From Patescibacteria group bacterium (GTDB lineage Bacteria; Patescibacteriota; Minisyncoccia; UBA6257; Colwellbacteraceae), in the NCBI GenBank assembly GCA_023474185.1, contig JAMCXR010000029.1, forward strand, positions 1-28,813: a DNA stretch of 28,813 nucleotides, given 5' to 3'. Below are positions 21,906 through 28,813 of this stretch, in pieces. The translations under genes and the position numbers were made by a program. The notes below the pieces were generated by a model, which was not told the DNA's origin, did not search any database, and worked only from the letters and a program-made list of their open reading frames with translations. Position 1 is the stretch's first letter. The number at the start of each line of letters is the position of its first letter.

Positions 21906-24900
21906 TCAGTAGTTTTCTGCCATCCATTTTCTGGTAACCGGCCCGAAGTAGCCGGAAGCCAGACCGATGCCGACAGATTTCTGGTACTCAGCCAGAGCGT
22001 TTTCCGTGATCGGCCCGAAATATCCAGTCGTCCCATACCCACTGAGCACAACCGCCGAATGTCCAGCGTCTTTCGTTATGAGGAATCCCTGAAGAGCGGC
22101 GACATCCCGGCCTTTATCTCCCACGGTTAGATTTCTGACAAAGATAGCCGGAGTGGACGTCGAAAGAACAATCAGAGAATTAACACTAGCCATAGTCAGC
22201 GAATTGAAACTTCCCACTGCGGGAAGTCCGCATTCCAGCTGCAGCTTCTCAACCGCTTTCCGGGTTAGTGGCCCGAAATATCCGGTCACCAAGTCCTGCG
22301 GATATACTCCCAAGTCGAAGAGCACGCGCTGCAGCTTGGCCACCTCTGCGCCTTGCGATCCGAATTGCAAGTAGGATAAAAACGGATGCGCGGCAAACTG
22401 AACCGCAGCGGTGCCTGTCGTTACGGCTGACGATGTCGCCGCGCCGCCAACCGTAAATGCAATTCTCTCTGATTGGGCGATATCACCGTAATCGTCATCG
22501 GCGAATGCCTGCAGAAAATGAGGCCCGGATGCGAAATAAGAAAGAGGCAAAGTCAGAGAGTATGGCGGAGCGGAAAGAGTGTTTTCCACCTTGTGGCCGT
22601 CTACCGCAAACCAGAAGAAAGAAATTTGGGAAGTATTGTCCGCGGAAGCAAAAAACGTAATCGACGACGAGGACACGGAAGGAGCGTTTAGCAAGATGTT
22701 GCTGAACTGCGAAACGTTAGGCCCGCCTCCGACTGCGACGCTCGCACCGCTCACTGCCACCTGGGCGGTATAGGTGACGAAGGGAGTGAAGTGCTTGGTC
22801 CAGACGATTAAGTCCGAGCCGGAATTTATGTAACAGTCCCCTCCCTCGACTAAAGTGTTTCCGTTAGTCTGAGAATCTCCGGAGCACTTTGTGGAAATGT
22901 TTTCAAACTTTCCGGAATTATCGATATAACCCACAAACTTCCCGGCCTCGCCGGCGAGACTCAGCCTCACGGCCTGGCTGAAAGTGGTGGCGGTGTTGCT
23001 GACACCCAACTCTATCGCTGCCGATTGGGCGGGAGAGGTGTATCCGGAAGGAGGGGTAATGGTAATGGAGTTAATATAAGAAGTCGGGAGGTTCAAAATG
23101 CCGTTCCAGGAAGAAGAGGCCACGGTAATGGTGGTGGAGGCCGGCAGCTGAACGTTGACCGAAATTTGGGTGGTGGTAGCGTTGATTACCACAGGATTAG
23201 ATATCGTACTCACCGTCGAGGTTGTCGTAGTGGAAGTCAGGAGGGAAACGTTCAGAGTCGGAGTCGTCACCGTTGAGGGAACGTTAATGGTGGAAGTTGC
23301 CGTTAAACCGGGAGTAAGAGCCGCGGATGAGGAGGCATCGGACAAGGTAATCGTGGAGGTGGAATCGGACATTACGACGGTGGAAGTGGTTCCGCTCGAC
23401 GGAGGATTGAGAACGTAGAGAGTGAAGCTTTGCGGATCCGAGGTAATAGTGCCGATGGTTCCGTTATTGTCGGCGGCAGTGAGAGAAAAATTATAGGCTC
23501 CAGCCACAGTTGACGTTCCTGAAAGGGTTGTCCCGGAAAGAGTAAGTGGCGTAGAGCCTGGAGATAAAGACAAACTGGCTGTGCCTTGAGAGGAAGTAGA
23601 GGTGATGGTTTGAGAAAAGAATAAATTAGTGAACGTAGTAGCAGTGGGCAACGGTAGAATATTCACAACTTTATATTCGAGTAAGCGATTATTACCGTTA
23701 TCGGTTACAAATAATCTGGAATAAGTAGGGTCATAAACCACTCTCAATGGATAATCTAAACCAGTTTGAGTTGCGCTGGCTCCTGACGAATAAGCTAAGC
23801 CGGGGGCACTGGTTACTCCGGTGTTAGTCGTAAAATTCGACTGACCTATAACGAAATTTGCACTCTCATCATTAGTAATGGTGGAAGTAGCTGCATTGAA
23901 GACTAAAACGCGATTATTGCCACGATCAGCAACAAATAATTGAGAGCTGGCAGAGTCATAAGATAAGCCAGACGACTCATATAATCCGCTCTGACTGGTA
24001 GTAATAGTGCGAGTTGTAAACCCAGTCTGTCCCAAGACATAGGAGGCGTTTTCCCCGTTAGAGATAGTGGAGGTAGCGGCGTTGAAGACGAGAACGCGAT
24101 TGTTTCCGTAATCCGCGACAAACAGCCGGGAATTAACCGAATCGTAAGCCAAACCATATGGTTCATACAACCCGCTTTGGGTGGTGGCGCTACCGTTATT
24201 TGTAAACCCAGTCTGTCCCAAGACATAGGAGGCATTCTCTCCGTCACTAACGGTAGAGGTGGCAACGTTGAAGACAAGGATTCGGTTATTGCCTTCATCA
24301 GCCACAAAAAGAAGTGAATTTGCCGAATCATACGCCAGTCCGTACGGGGTATTCATCCCGCTTCGGGTGGTGGTCGCCGTACCAGTAGAGAAACTGGACT
24401 GGCCTAAAATATAAATGGGAGTTGTTGTGGAAATGTTGTCGTTGGAATCCAGTTGGAAAACAAGCACTCTATTGTTACTTGAATCGGAAACGAACAACCT
24501 GTGATTGGCCGGATCGACAACCGACCCCGACGGAGAATAGAAACCAGCTGAACTCGGGCCATTGTTGGGACCGTTTTTGATATAACTTGCGGAACCATTA
24601 TCGTCATACTGTCCTATTAGACCGCTCGCATTTTCGCCATCGGCAATGGTAGAAGTCGAAACGTTAAATGCGAGGACGCGGCTGTTATTAGTATCGACCA
24701 CAAACAGGCGAGAGGTCGTTGAATCATAAGCAAGTCCGATGGGAGAAGTCATTCCGCTTTGACTCGCAGCACTAGCGGCAGCCACAAAATTTACCTGTCC
24801 CAAAACATAGGAAGCATTCTCTCCGTTACTAATGGTCGAAGTAGCGACGTTGAAGACCAAGACTCTGTTGTTAGGTGAATCAGAAACAAACAAGCGCGCG

Positions 24901-25874
24901 TTTATAGAGTCATAGGCCAAATCACGCGGATTACGCAACCCGCTTTGGGTGGTGGCGCTACCGTTATTTGTAAACCCAGTCTGTCCCAAGACATAGGAGG
25001 CGTTTTCGTTGTTAGAGATAGTGGAGGTAGCAGCGTTGAAGACGAGAACGCGATTGTTGCCGTAATCCGCGACGAATAAGCGGGAAAATGTAGGGTCATA
25101 AGATACGGTAAGCGGAGCATTTAGCCCGCTTTGTGTCGTTGTGGCAACATCGGTTGTAAAGCTCGATTGTCCCAAGACATAGGAGGCGTTTTCGTTGTTA
25201 GAAATAGTTGAAGTGGCAACGTTAAAGACCAAAACCCTGTTGTAATAAGAATCGGCGACAAACAGTCGCGAGTCGTTCTGGTCATACGCCAATCCGTACG
25301 GGGACGCCATTCCGCTTTGACTCAGAGCGCCACTTCTGCTTGTGAAATTTACCTGTCCCAAAACATAGGAAGCATTCTCTCCGTTACTAATGGTCGAAGT
25401 AGCGACGTTGAAGACCAAGACTCTGGCATTCCCGGTATCAGCCACAAAAAGACGCGAGTTTACCGGATCATAGGCCAACCCTTCCGGCTGCCACATTAAA
25501 CCTTGAGCGCAACCTCCGGTTGCGTTAGTGAAGCTAATTTCGCCCAAAACATACGCAGGGGTAGTTGTAGTCAGGTTGCCGTTAGAATCAAGTTGGTACA
25601 CCAACACTCTTTCGTTTTCCCAATCGGAGACAAACAATCGATGATTAACTTGATCAATAGCCGTATATCGCGGGTAATACAAACCCGAGGAATTAGGGCC
25701 ACCGTTTGGGTAACTCCCAGTAAAATTACTATTTCCCAAAACTCCGGAAGCGCTGTAAGAAGCGGCAAGTGCAGGTTTAGAAATTATCACTATCAAACCC
25801 AGAAGAATAAAAAGAAGAAACGGTACAAACGGCTTAAGCAAGCATCTTAACTGCTGGTTTTGGTGCTTGTACAT
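21906..25874 (-). CDS. Large secreted NHL-repeat beta-propeller protein with C-terminal peptidoglycan-binding-like repeats
   Basis: The 1322-residue product begins with a signal peptide: basic start, hydrophobic residues about 17-34, and an ALA-A cleavage site near 37. Residues about 68-737 contain eleven NHL-type blades of roughly 62 residues. Each has a core like GLAYD...SRLFVAD.GNNRVLVFN and ends in YVLGQ. Blades 1 and 7 share a distinct form (LDSN.N.(S/T)TTTP) and are each preceded by a similar NGGPN/NGPNN linker, so the array is a duplicated multi-blade unit. Then comes a He_PIG/Ig-like domain (about 740-825), a long Ser/Thr-rich region, an Ig-like domain around 1070-1140, and two PG_binding_1-like repeats (about 1167-1233 and 1246-1322), both with YFGP.T. 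Export and cell-wall retention are inferred. The ligand of the propellers is unknown, and no catalytic residues were recognised. Confidence 0.88.
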   Translation of the reverse strand: MYKHQNQQLRCLLKPFVPFLLFILLGLIVIISKPALAASYSASGVLGNSNFTGSYPNGGPNSSGLYYPRYTAIDQVNHRLFVSDWENERVLVYQLDSNGNLTTTTPAYVLGEISFTNATGGCAQGLMWQPEGLAYDPVNSRLFVADTGNARVLVFNVATSTISNGENASYVLGQVNFTSRSGALSQSGMASPYGLAYDQNDSRLFVADSYYNRVLVFNVATSTISNNENASYVLGQSSFTTDVATTTQSGLNAPLTVSYDPTFSRLFVADYGNNRVLVFNAATSTISNNENASYVLGQTGFTNNGSATTQSGLRNPRDLAYDSINARLFVSDSPNNRVLVFNVATSTISNGENASYVLGQVNFVAAASAASQSGMTSPIGLAYDSTTSRLFVVDTNNSRVLAFNVSTSTIADGENASGLIGQYDDNGSASYIKNGPNNGPSSAGFYSPSGSVVDPANHRLFVSDSSNNRVLVFQLDSNDNISTTTPIYILGQSSFSTGTATTTRSGMNTPYGLAYDSANSLLFVADEGNNRILVFNVATSTVSDGENASYVLGQTGFTNNGSATTQSGLYEPYGLAYDSVNSRLFVADYGNNRVLVFNAATSTISNGENASYVLGQTGFTTRTITTSQSGLYESSGLSYDSASSQLFVADRGNNRVLVFNAATSTITNDESANFVIGQSNFTTNTGVTSAPGLAYSSGASATQTGLDYPLRVVYDPTYSRLFVTDNGNNRLLEYKVVNILPLPTATTFTNLFFSQTITSTSSQGTASLSLSPGSTPLTLSGTTLSGTSTVAGAYNFSLTAADNNGTIGTITSDPQSFTLYVLNPPSSGTTSTVVMSDSTSTITLSDASSSAALTPGLTATSTINVPSTVTTPTLNVSLLTSTTTTSTVSTISNPVVINATTTQISVNVQLPASTTITVASSSWNGILNLPTSYINSITITPPSGYTSPAQSAAIELGVSNTATTFSQAVRLSLAGEAGKFVGYIDNSGKFENISTKCSGDSQTNGNTLVEGGDCYINSGSDLIVWTKHFTPFVTYTAQVAVSGASVAVGGGPNVSQFSNILLNAPSVSSSSITFFASADNTSQISFFWFAVDGHKVENTLSAPPYSLTLPLSYFASGPHFLQAFADDDYGDIAQSERIAFTVGGAATSSAVTTGTAAVQFAAHPFLSYLQFGSQGAEVAKLQRVLFDLGVYPQDLVTGYFGPLTRKAVEKLQLECGLPAVGSFNSLTMASVNSLIVLSTSTPAIFVRNLTVGDKGRDVAALQGFLITKDAGHSAVVLSGYGTTGYFGPITENALAEYQKSVGIGLASGYFGPVTRKWMAENY
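24168..24233 (-). repeat. 66-bp exact direct repeat, copy A
   Basis: This 66-bp segment is identical to 24936-25001 (offset 768 bp, 256 codons). It covers the end of one NHL blade (YVLGQTGFTNNGSATTQSGL region), and both copies are in the same reading frame. Confidence 0.85.
24787..24867 (-). repeat. 81-bp exact direct repeat, copy A
   Basis: This 81-bp segment is identical to 25345-25425 (offset 558 bp, exactly three 62-codon blades). It encodes a run around RVLVFNVATSTISNGENA and YVLGQVNF. Full identity at synonymous positions implies recent exchange. Confidence 0.85.
24936..25001 (-). repeat. 66-bp exact direct repeat, copy B
   Basis: Second copy of the 66-bp block, identical to 24168-24233, in blade 4 of the propeller array. 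Confidence 0.85.
25345..25425 (-). repeat. 81-bp exact direct repeat, copy B
   Basis: Second copy of the 81-bp block, identical to 24787-24867, in blade 2 of the propeller array. Confidence 0.85.
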
Positions 25875-25913
25875 TCAATTTTATTTTTCTTTGTATAAGT
25901 ATATACCAAATAA

Positions 25914-26549
25914 TTATAAATTCATGAGCAAGCTTCCCGCGCCGCTCCCAGCCAAAACTAAGAAAAGATTGAAGGCCAAGTAAAATATGACTCCGGCTAG
26001 AAGATAAAGCAGAGCAAAAACCAGAAGAAGCCACCAGATGCCAGCTCCTTGAATCATCAGCGAATAGCGCTGGGGAAGGATGGCGGTTAAAACTTTTGAG
26101 CCGTCCAGCGGCGGAACCGGAATCAAATTAAAAATCATCAGCAAGCAGTTGATAAATACCACTATCGCCAGGAACGAATCTGCGGCCGCAGACAAAGGAA
26201 CAAACCTGATGACCAACCCAAATGCCGCGGCTATAACCAAGTTGGAAAGCGGTCCTGCCAGAGCTACTTTGAGCGGCCCGTACTTGTAGTCCTTGTACAA
26301 ATTGTACGGATTATACGGAACCGGCTTCGCCCAACCGACTATGAACGGCGAGTGGCTAAGAAACAAAACGACCGGCAAAACGACAGAACCGATCGGGTCC
26401 AAGTGGCTTAGCGGATTTAAGGTCAACCGGCCCATGTCCTTGGCGGTAGTATCCCCCAAAGCCAGCGCGGCATAACCGTGCGCCACCTCATGAACGACCG
26501 CGGAAAATATCAAAACTATTATGCTGAAAGCGAATACCAGCGAATTCAT
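25914..26549 (-). CDS. Site-2 protease family (M50) membrane metalloprotease
   Basis: This is an integral-membrane zinc metalloprotease of the M50 family, whose members cleave transmembrane segments of regulatory or surface proteins. The 211-residue protein has the HExxH motif as HEVAH (about residues 20-24) in the first hydrophobic segment, followed by GYAALALGDTTAKDMGRLTLNPLSHLDPIG. The third metal ligand lies in NLIPVPPLDGSK near residue 140. About five hydrophobic segments are visible and no PDZ domain is present, which fits the small rhomboid-sized S2P subgroup common in reduced genomes. The substrate cannot be told from sequence. It is divergent from rpmB, 39 nt upstream of the NHL gene, and probably has its own promoter with a -10 only 7 nt from the ATG. 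Confidence 0.92.
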   Translation of the reverse strand: MNSLVFAFSIIVLIFSAVVHEVAHGYAALALGDTTAKDMGRLTLNPLSHLDPIGSVVLPVVLFLSHSPFIVGWAKPVPYNPYNLYKDYKYGPLKVALAGPLSNLVIAAAFGLVIRFVPLSAAADSFLAIVVFINCLLMIFNLIPVPPLDGSKVLTAILPQRYSLMIQGAGIWWLLLVFALLYLLAGVIFYLAFNLFLVLAGSGAGSLLMNL

Positions 26550-26551
26550 TC

Positions 26552-26580
26552 TTTACATTGTACCCGATTTGCCATATATT
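26552..26580 (+). promoter_or_regulatory. Predicted promoter of rpmB (and tRNA-Pro)
   Basis: A -35 TTTACA (26552-26557), 17-nt spacer and -10 TATATT (26575-26580) precede the rpmB ATG at 26590 by 9 nt. The transcript would start at or within about three bases of the ATG. The -35 box shares its last base with the -10 of the divergent M50 promoter. Confidence 0.6.
26557..26562 (-). promoter_or_regulatory. Predicted -10 element of the M50 protease promoter
   Basis: The minus strand reads TACAAT (26557-26562) 7 nt before the protease ATG (26549). No good -35 was found at 16-18 nt, so the promoter call is tentative. If right, the mRNA is leaderless and the promoter overlaps that of rpmB. Confidence 0.4.
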
Positions 26581-26589
26581 AGAAGCCGT

Positions 26590-26781
26590 ATGAAACAGTG
26601 TGAGATTTGCGGCAAGGGATCAATTATGGCCGGAAGGCGGCTAAAGCTGCGCGGCCATTATAATCCTCAAGCACTTGTAAGAAAGCATCCGAATTTGCAA
26701 AAAACCACGCTCCCCGAGGGTAAGCGTATTTTGGCGTGCGCGCAGTGCATAAAAACCTTGGCTAAAAAGAAGAAAGGCTAA
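26590..26781 (+). CDS. rpmB: 50S ribosomal protein bL28, zinc-binding form
   Basis: bL28 is a small protein near the E site. The 63 residues start MKQCEICGKG and include NPQALVRKHPNLQK, which matches the family's N-x-K..R.F.PNLQ pattern, then LPEGKRILACAQCIKTL. Two CxxC pairs (CEIC and CAQC) mark the zinc form. An in-frame Met at 26521 exists, but the added residues fall across the promoter and divergent gene and are not bL28-like, so 26590 is the start. It is one of only two plus-strand genes, followed after 24 nt by tRNA-Pro. Confidence 0.95.
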   Translation: MKQCEICGKGSIMAGRRLKLRGHYNPQALVRKHPNLQKTTLPEGKRILACAQCIKTLAKKKKG

Positions 26782-26805
26782 GAAAAACGCACGGCACGGC
26801 GCTCT

Positions 26806-26876
26806 CGGGCTGTAGTATAACGGCAGTATACACCCTTGGGGTGGGTGCGACCCGGGTTCAATTCCCGGCAGCCCGA
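26806..26876 (+). tRNA. tRNA-Pro (anticodon GGG)
   Basis: The 71-nt sequence folds as a cloverleaf. The 7-bp acceptor is CGGGCTG/CAGCCCG, followed by TA at 8-9 and a 4-bp D-stem with two G-U pairs. The anticodon stem is CACCC/GGGTG with loop TTGGGGT, placing GGG at 26838-26840. The variable region is 4 nt, and the T-stem is CCGGG/CCCGG with loop TTCAATT. The discriminator is A. The 3' CCA is not encoded (CAAG follows), so CCA-adding enzyme is needed. It lies 24 nt after rpmB and probably shares its transcript. The cohesin gene converges on it 4 nt later, and no clear terminator is visible. Confidence 0.96.
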
Positions 26877-26880
26877 CAAG

Positions 26881-28116
26881 TTACTGTTTGCTTTTGTTCT
26901 TGATCAAAAACCCTTTCACTCTAATCAAATACCACGAACCCCAAGCCAGAAGCAGAAAAACCGCTAACCCGATAAAAAAGGACAGCGGTCCAACGATCAA
27001 TCCGTCGAAAGTGATAAACGGTATTTCGCGGATTCTGAACTCTGCCGTTTTTTCCGTTCCGTTTCCGGCCTGGTCATACGCCACAACCGTTAGCAGATGA
27101 GAACCGGGAAGCTGCTGGGGCAAAACAATACTGGTGGCAACCGTACTGGTCACTAAATTGCCGTCGATGCTAACGACATAATCGGCGACACCGGATAAGG
27201 CGTCGGAGGCGACATAAAATATCCTGAGACTTAAGGAAGCGGTGGTGTTTCCCCCGCTGATTATGACGCCGAGCTGGGTTGGCGGTTCGGTATCAATCGC
27301 TATTTTATAGTTGGAAACCGGACCCCATCCTTTGTTGTCTTTAAAACGGACGTGGAGATACCATATTCCGTCGTCTAACGGAGGAAAGTTCTCGTTGTCG
27401 AACAATCCCTGAGAAACTGATGGCGTGGTGTTCGGAGACTTGTCCAAAACTGCCGCTACGCCCGTCACAGAATTCGGTAAAGGCCAGCGAGCGTTAAAAT
27501 TAGAGACCTGGTCGTACCACTCGCCGCTCACCGGATAAAACGGAATACTGATTTGGGGAGACGGAGGGAGGCCGGCGATATAAGTTTGGCCGGCCGGCGG
27601 CGCCGGTTGCGCTTCGGCTTGGCTTACGCTTTGCGTGGACGTGCTTTCAATCGAAATTCCGTTCATCGCAGACAACACGTTGGTTCCGCTGCCATTGGCA
27701 GCGGTAGCCGCTCCATCGATAAAGTTAATCGTCGCTTTCCCCGTGCCGATGACCTTGAAGTTGACTTTCAGTGCTTCCAAAGATTGCCCCAATAGGCCGC
27801 TATCCGACCCTCCGATAAAGCTCGCTTGGCCGTCTTCGTTGGAAAATCCCGGCAGCTGAAGCCAAAAAGAAAATACGGAACGGGAATAATCCAAGCTGGT
27901 GATGCTTAGGATGTCTTGGGGGAACTGAATGGTGGCTTGCGCCGCGTTGATGGGGGTGTCCGTAGAATTAATTTTAACGTCCACGGAAAATGTGTCGCCG
28001 ATCTTAACCAGATTTTTGCTGGCGGAGAGGTTGAAGGAAGCCGCTTCCGCAAGATTCCCCCTACAGAGTAAAGCGCCTGATATTATTAGCGCTGCGATTA
28101 TTGCTTTTCTAGTCAT
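26881..28116 (-). CDS. Membrane-anchored cohesin-domain surface protein
   Basis: The 411-residue protein begins with a signal peptide (cleavage near AEA-A, residue 25) followed by a cohesin-like domain at about 28-155. This has a jelly-roll pattern: FNLSASKNLVKIGDTFSVDV, INAAQATIQFPQDILSI, and a final GKATINFID..A segment with VLSA. A Pro/Ala/Gln linker (about 160-190) leads to Ig-like or fibronectin-like domains. These carry DNKGWGPVSNYKIAIDTEPPTQ and a second with AYDQAGNGTEKTAEFRI. A transmembrane helix (about 374-397) with a short Lys/Arg-rich tail anchors it, leaving the cohesin outside. The gene lies 16 nt downstream of a gene whose product ends in a dockerin, so the pair probably interact. 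Cohesin domain assignment is from sequence pattern only. Confidence 0.85.
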   Translation of the reverse strand: MTRKAIIAALIISGALLCRGNLAEAASFNLSASKNLVKIGDTFSVDVKINSTDTPINAAQATIQFPQDILSITSLDYSRSVFSFWLQLPGFSNEDGQASFIGGSDSGLLGQSLEALKVNFKVIGTGKATINFIDGAATAANGSGTNVLSAMNGISIESTSTQSVSQAEAQPAPPAGQTYIAGLPPSPQISIPFYPVSGEWYDQVSNFNARWPLPNSVTGVAAVLDKSPNTTPSVSQGLFDNENFPPLDDGIWYLHVRFKDNKGWGPVSNYKIAIDTEPPTQLGVIISGGNTTASLSLRIFYVASDALSGVADYVVSIDGNLVTSTVATSIVLPQQLPGSHLLTVVAYDQAGNGTEKTAEFRIREIPFITFDGLIVGPLSFFIGLAVFLLLAWGSWYLIRVKGFLIKNKSKQ

Positions 28117-28132
28117 TTTAATTTTTTATATT

Positions 28133-28813
28133 CTAAGCTGGTTTTAAAGTTCTCACAAAAATGGAAAAGTCCTGGACGTCGACCTTGCCGTCGCCGTTCA
28201 AGTCGTCCAGCGCTCTTACTTTAGGATCCGGCGACAGCCAGCGGCTGAGAAATATACTCCAGTCTCTGATGTCTACCACCCCGTCATTGTTGAAGTCGAC
28301 TTGGGGAACTAAGAGGCTGGTGACATAGAAAACTTTTTGCAGGGAAAAAGCGCTGCCGAAAGTTCCCGATTCCCTAACGCACAACGTATGGCTGTCTATC
28401 CCCAAACTCCCCGTCGGGTAAAGCAGGCGATAAAACCCGCTGCTGTCGGCAATTGTTTGTTGTGATATAGGCTTCCCGTCGACTTCGAGTTGCAAAACAG
28501 AATTGGGAACGGCGTATCCGGTTATAATTAATTTTCCGCCTTTGGTCACCGTCGACTGAGAGAAACCGACCGTTGGAGGAAGTAAAATATTTTTGATATC
28601 CAACACGTTGGCCTGGTTTTTGACCTTAATCCAATAGACCACGGCCTGTGTCGATCTTCCTTGTGGATCTATAGCCGTTACGCCAAAAGCCCTGTCCCCC
28701 GCAGGAAGCCCGCTGACAAAATTAACTTGGAAGCTGCCCGTATCTCGGTCGGCTGTTCCGCTTCTTAAAATAATAGTAGACGTTCCCAAAGCTAGAAGCG
28801 GAACAGCCGACCG
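28133..28813 (-). CDS. Dockerin-bearing secreted protein (partial, 5' end beyond window)
   Basis: At least 226 residues are visible, and the frame stays open to the right edge, so the true start is outside. The visible part has an Ig-like segment with FQVNFVSGLPAGDRAFGVTAID and a second Ig-like domain with GYAVPNSVLQLEVDGKPI. It ends in a type-I-like dockerin of about 55 residues. Its two EF-hand-like loops are DFNNDGVVDIRD and DLNGDGKVDVQD, with Ca ligands at positions 1, 3, 5 and 12, each followed by WSIF/FSIF helices. The stop is 16 nt before the cohesin gene, implying one operon. The first ~7 visible residues are encoded by one arm of a 20-bp inverted repeat and may be an assembly artefact. 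Confidence 0.85.
   Translation of the reverse strand, partial: RSAVPLLALGTSTIILRSGTADRDTGSFQVNFVSGLPAGDRAFGVTAIDPQGRSTQAVVYWIKVKNQANVLDIKNILLPPTVGFSQSTVTKGGKLIITGYAVPNSVLQLEVDGKPISQQTIADSSGFYRLLYPTGSLGIDSHTLCVRESGTFGSAFSLQKVFYVTSLLVPQVDFNNDGVVDIRDWSIFLSRWLSPDPKVRALDDLNGDGKVDVQDFSIFVRTLKPA
28746..28813. repeat. Perfect 20-bp inverted repeat at the right window edge
   Basis: Bases 28746-28765 and 28794-28813 are exact reverse complements with a 28-nt spacer, and the second arm ends exactly at the last base. This could be a true hairpin in coding DNA, or a fold-back artefact if the window edge is a contig end. Confidence 0.9.

Larger units (their letters stand above)
23663..25673 (-). repeat. 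Tandem array of eleven NHL-blade coding repeats
   Basis: The coding DNA for the propeller blades is a tandem repeat with a unit near 186 bp (62 codons). The recurring segments encode VLVFN.ATSTIS, ENASYVLGQ and QSGL/QSGM. Spacer-like segments between them are coding and in frame, which excludes a CRISPR array. Some units are identical over long stretches, pointing to recent duplication or gene conversion. Confidence 0.85.

Noticed and set aside
23663..25673. Regularly spaced repeats that could resemble a CRISPR array
   Set aside because: The unit is about 186 bp, the spacers are also conserved and coding, and everything is one open frame encoding NHL blades.
25875..25913. Promoter for the NHL gene
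   Set aside because: The region is AT-rich with several TATA-like hexamers (for example TGGTATATACT), but no convincing -35/-10 pair could be chosen.
28787..28789. TTG codon as the start of the dockerin gene
   Set aside because: The frame is open beyond it to the window edge and no signal peptide follows, so the gene is treated as 5'-truncated.
1..28813. Recoding of TGA to Gly as in Gracilibacteria/Absconditabacteria
   Set aside because: map, adk and the NHL gene end at TGA at family-consistent positions, and no conserved Gly is encoded by in-frame TGA.

Overview
The window looks like a piece of a streamlined bacterial chromosome from the Candidate Phyla Radiation (Patescibacteria), most likely a Parcubacteria-type lineage. 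This is an inference from four things. The ribosomal superoperon lacks rpmD (uL30) between rpsE and rplO. Several ribosomal proteins are shortened (uL15, uL3, uL5). Genes are packed with many ATGA-type overlaps. Extracellular proteins end in paired peptidoglycan-binding-like repeats or carry cohesin/dockerin modules. TGA is used as a stop codon (map, adk and others), so this is the standard bacterial code and not the TGA=Gly code of Gracilibacteria/Absconditabacteria.

Layout: almost everything is on the minus strand and reads right to left. From the right edge come a partial dockerin-bearing secreted protein (28133-28813), a membrane-anchored cohesin-like protein (26881-28116), a convergent plus-strand pair of rpmB and tRNA-Pro(GGG) (26590-26876), a site-2 (M50) protease (25914-26549) and a 1322-residue secreted NHL-repeat protein with two peptidoglycan-binding-like repeats (21906-25874). 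Then follow the str genes rpsL-rpsG-fusA, a promoter, tuf, and the merged S10/spc operon: rpsJ-rplC-rplD-rplW-rplB-rpsS-rplV-rpsC-rplP-rpmC-rpsQ-rplN-rplX-rplE-rpsN-rpsH-rplF-rplR-rpsE-rplO-secY-adk-map. Where infA/rpmJ/rpsM/rpsK/rpsD/rpoA/rplQ often follow, the window instead has ychF and then a separately promoted uvrB-uvrA-uvrC nucleotide excision repair cluster that runs off the left edge.

How the genes work together: the central 16 kb makes ribosomal proteins, elongation factors EF-G and EF-Tu, the Sec channel and co-translational processing enzymes (methionine aminopeptidase, adenylate kinase). The left 6.5 kb is a ribosome-associated ATPase plus UV-damage repair. The right 7 kb is cell-surface biology: a dockerin protein that could dock on the adjacent membrane-anchored cohesin protein, and a large beta-propeller protein probably held at the cell wall.

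The strongest regulatory signals are good sigma70-type promoters for rpsL, tuf, uvrB and rpmB. The rpsL, rpmB and M50 promoters sit so close to their start codons that the mRNAs should be leaderless or nearly so. Canonical Shine-Dalgarno sequences at normal spacing are missing from the ribosomal-protein starts inspected. No intergenic gap exceeds 120 bases. I saw no transposon, phage, CRISPR array or rRNA gene. All calls were made by reading the sequence; no database search was run.
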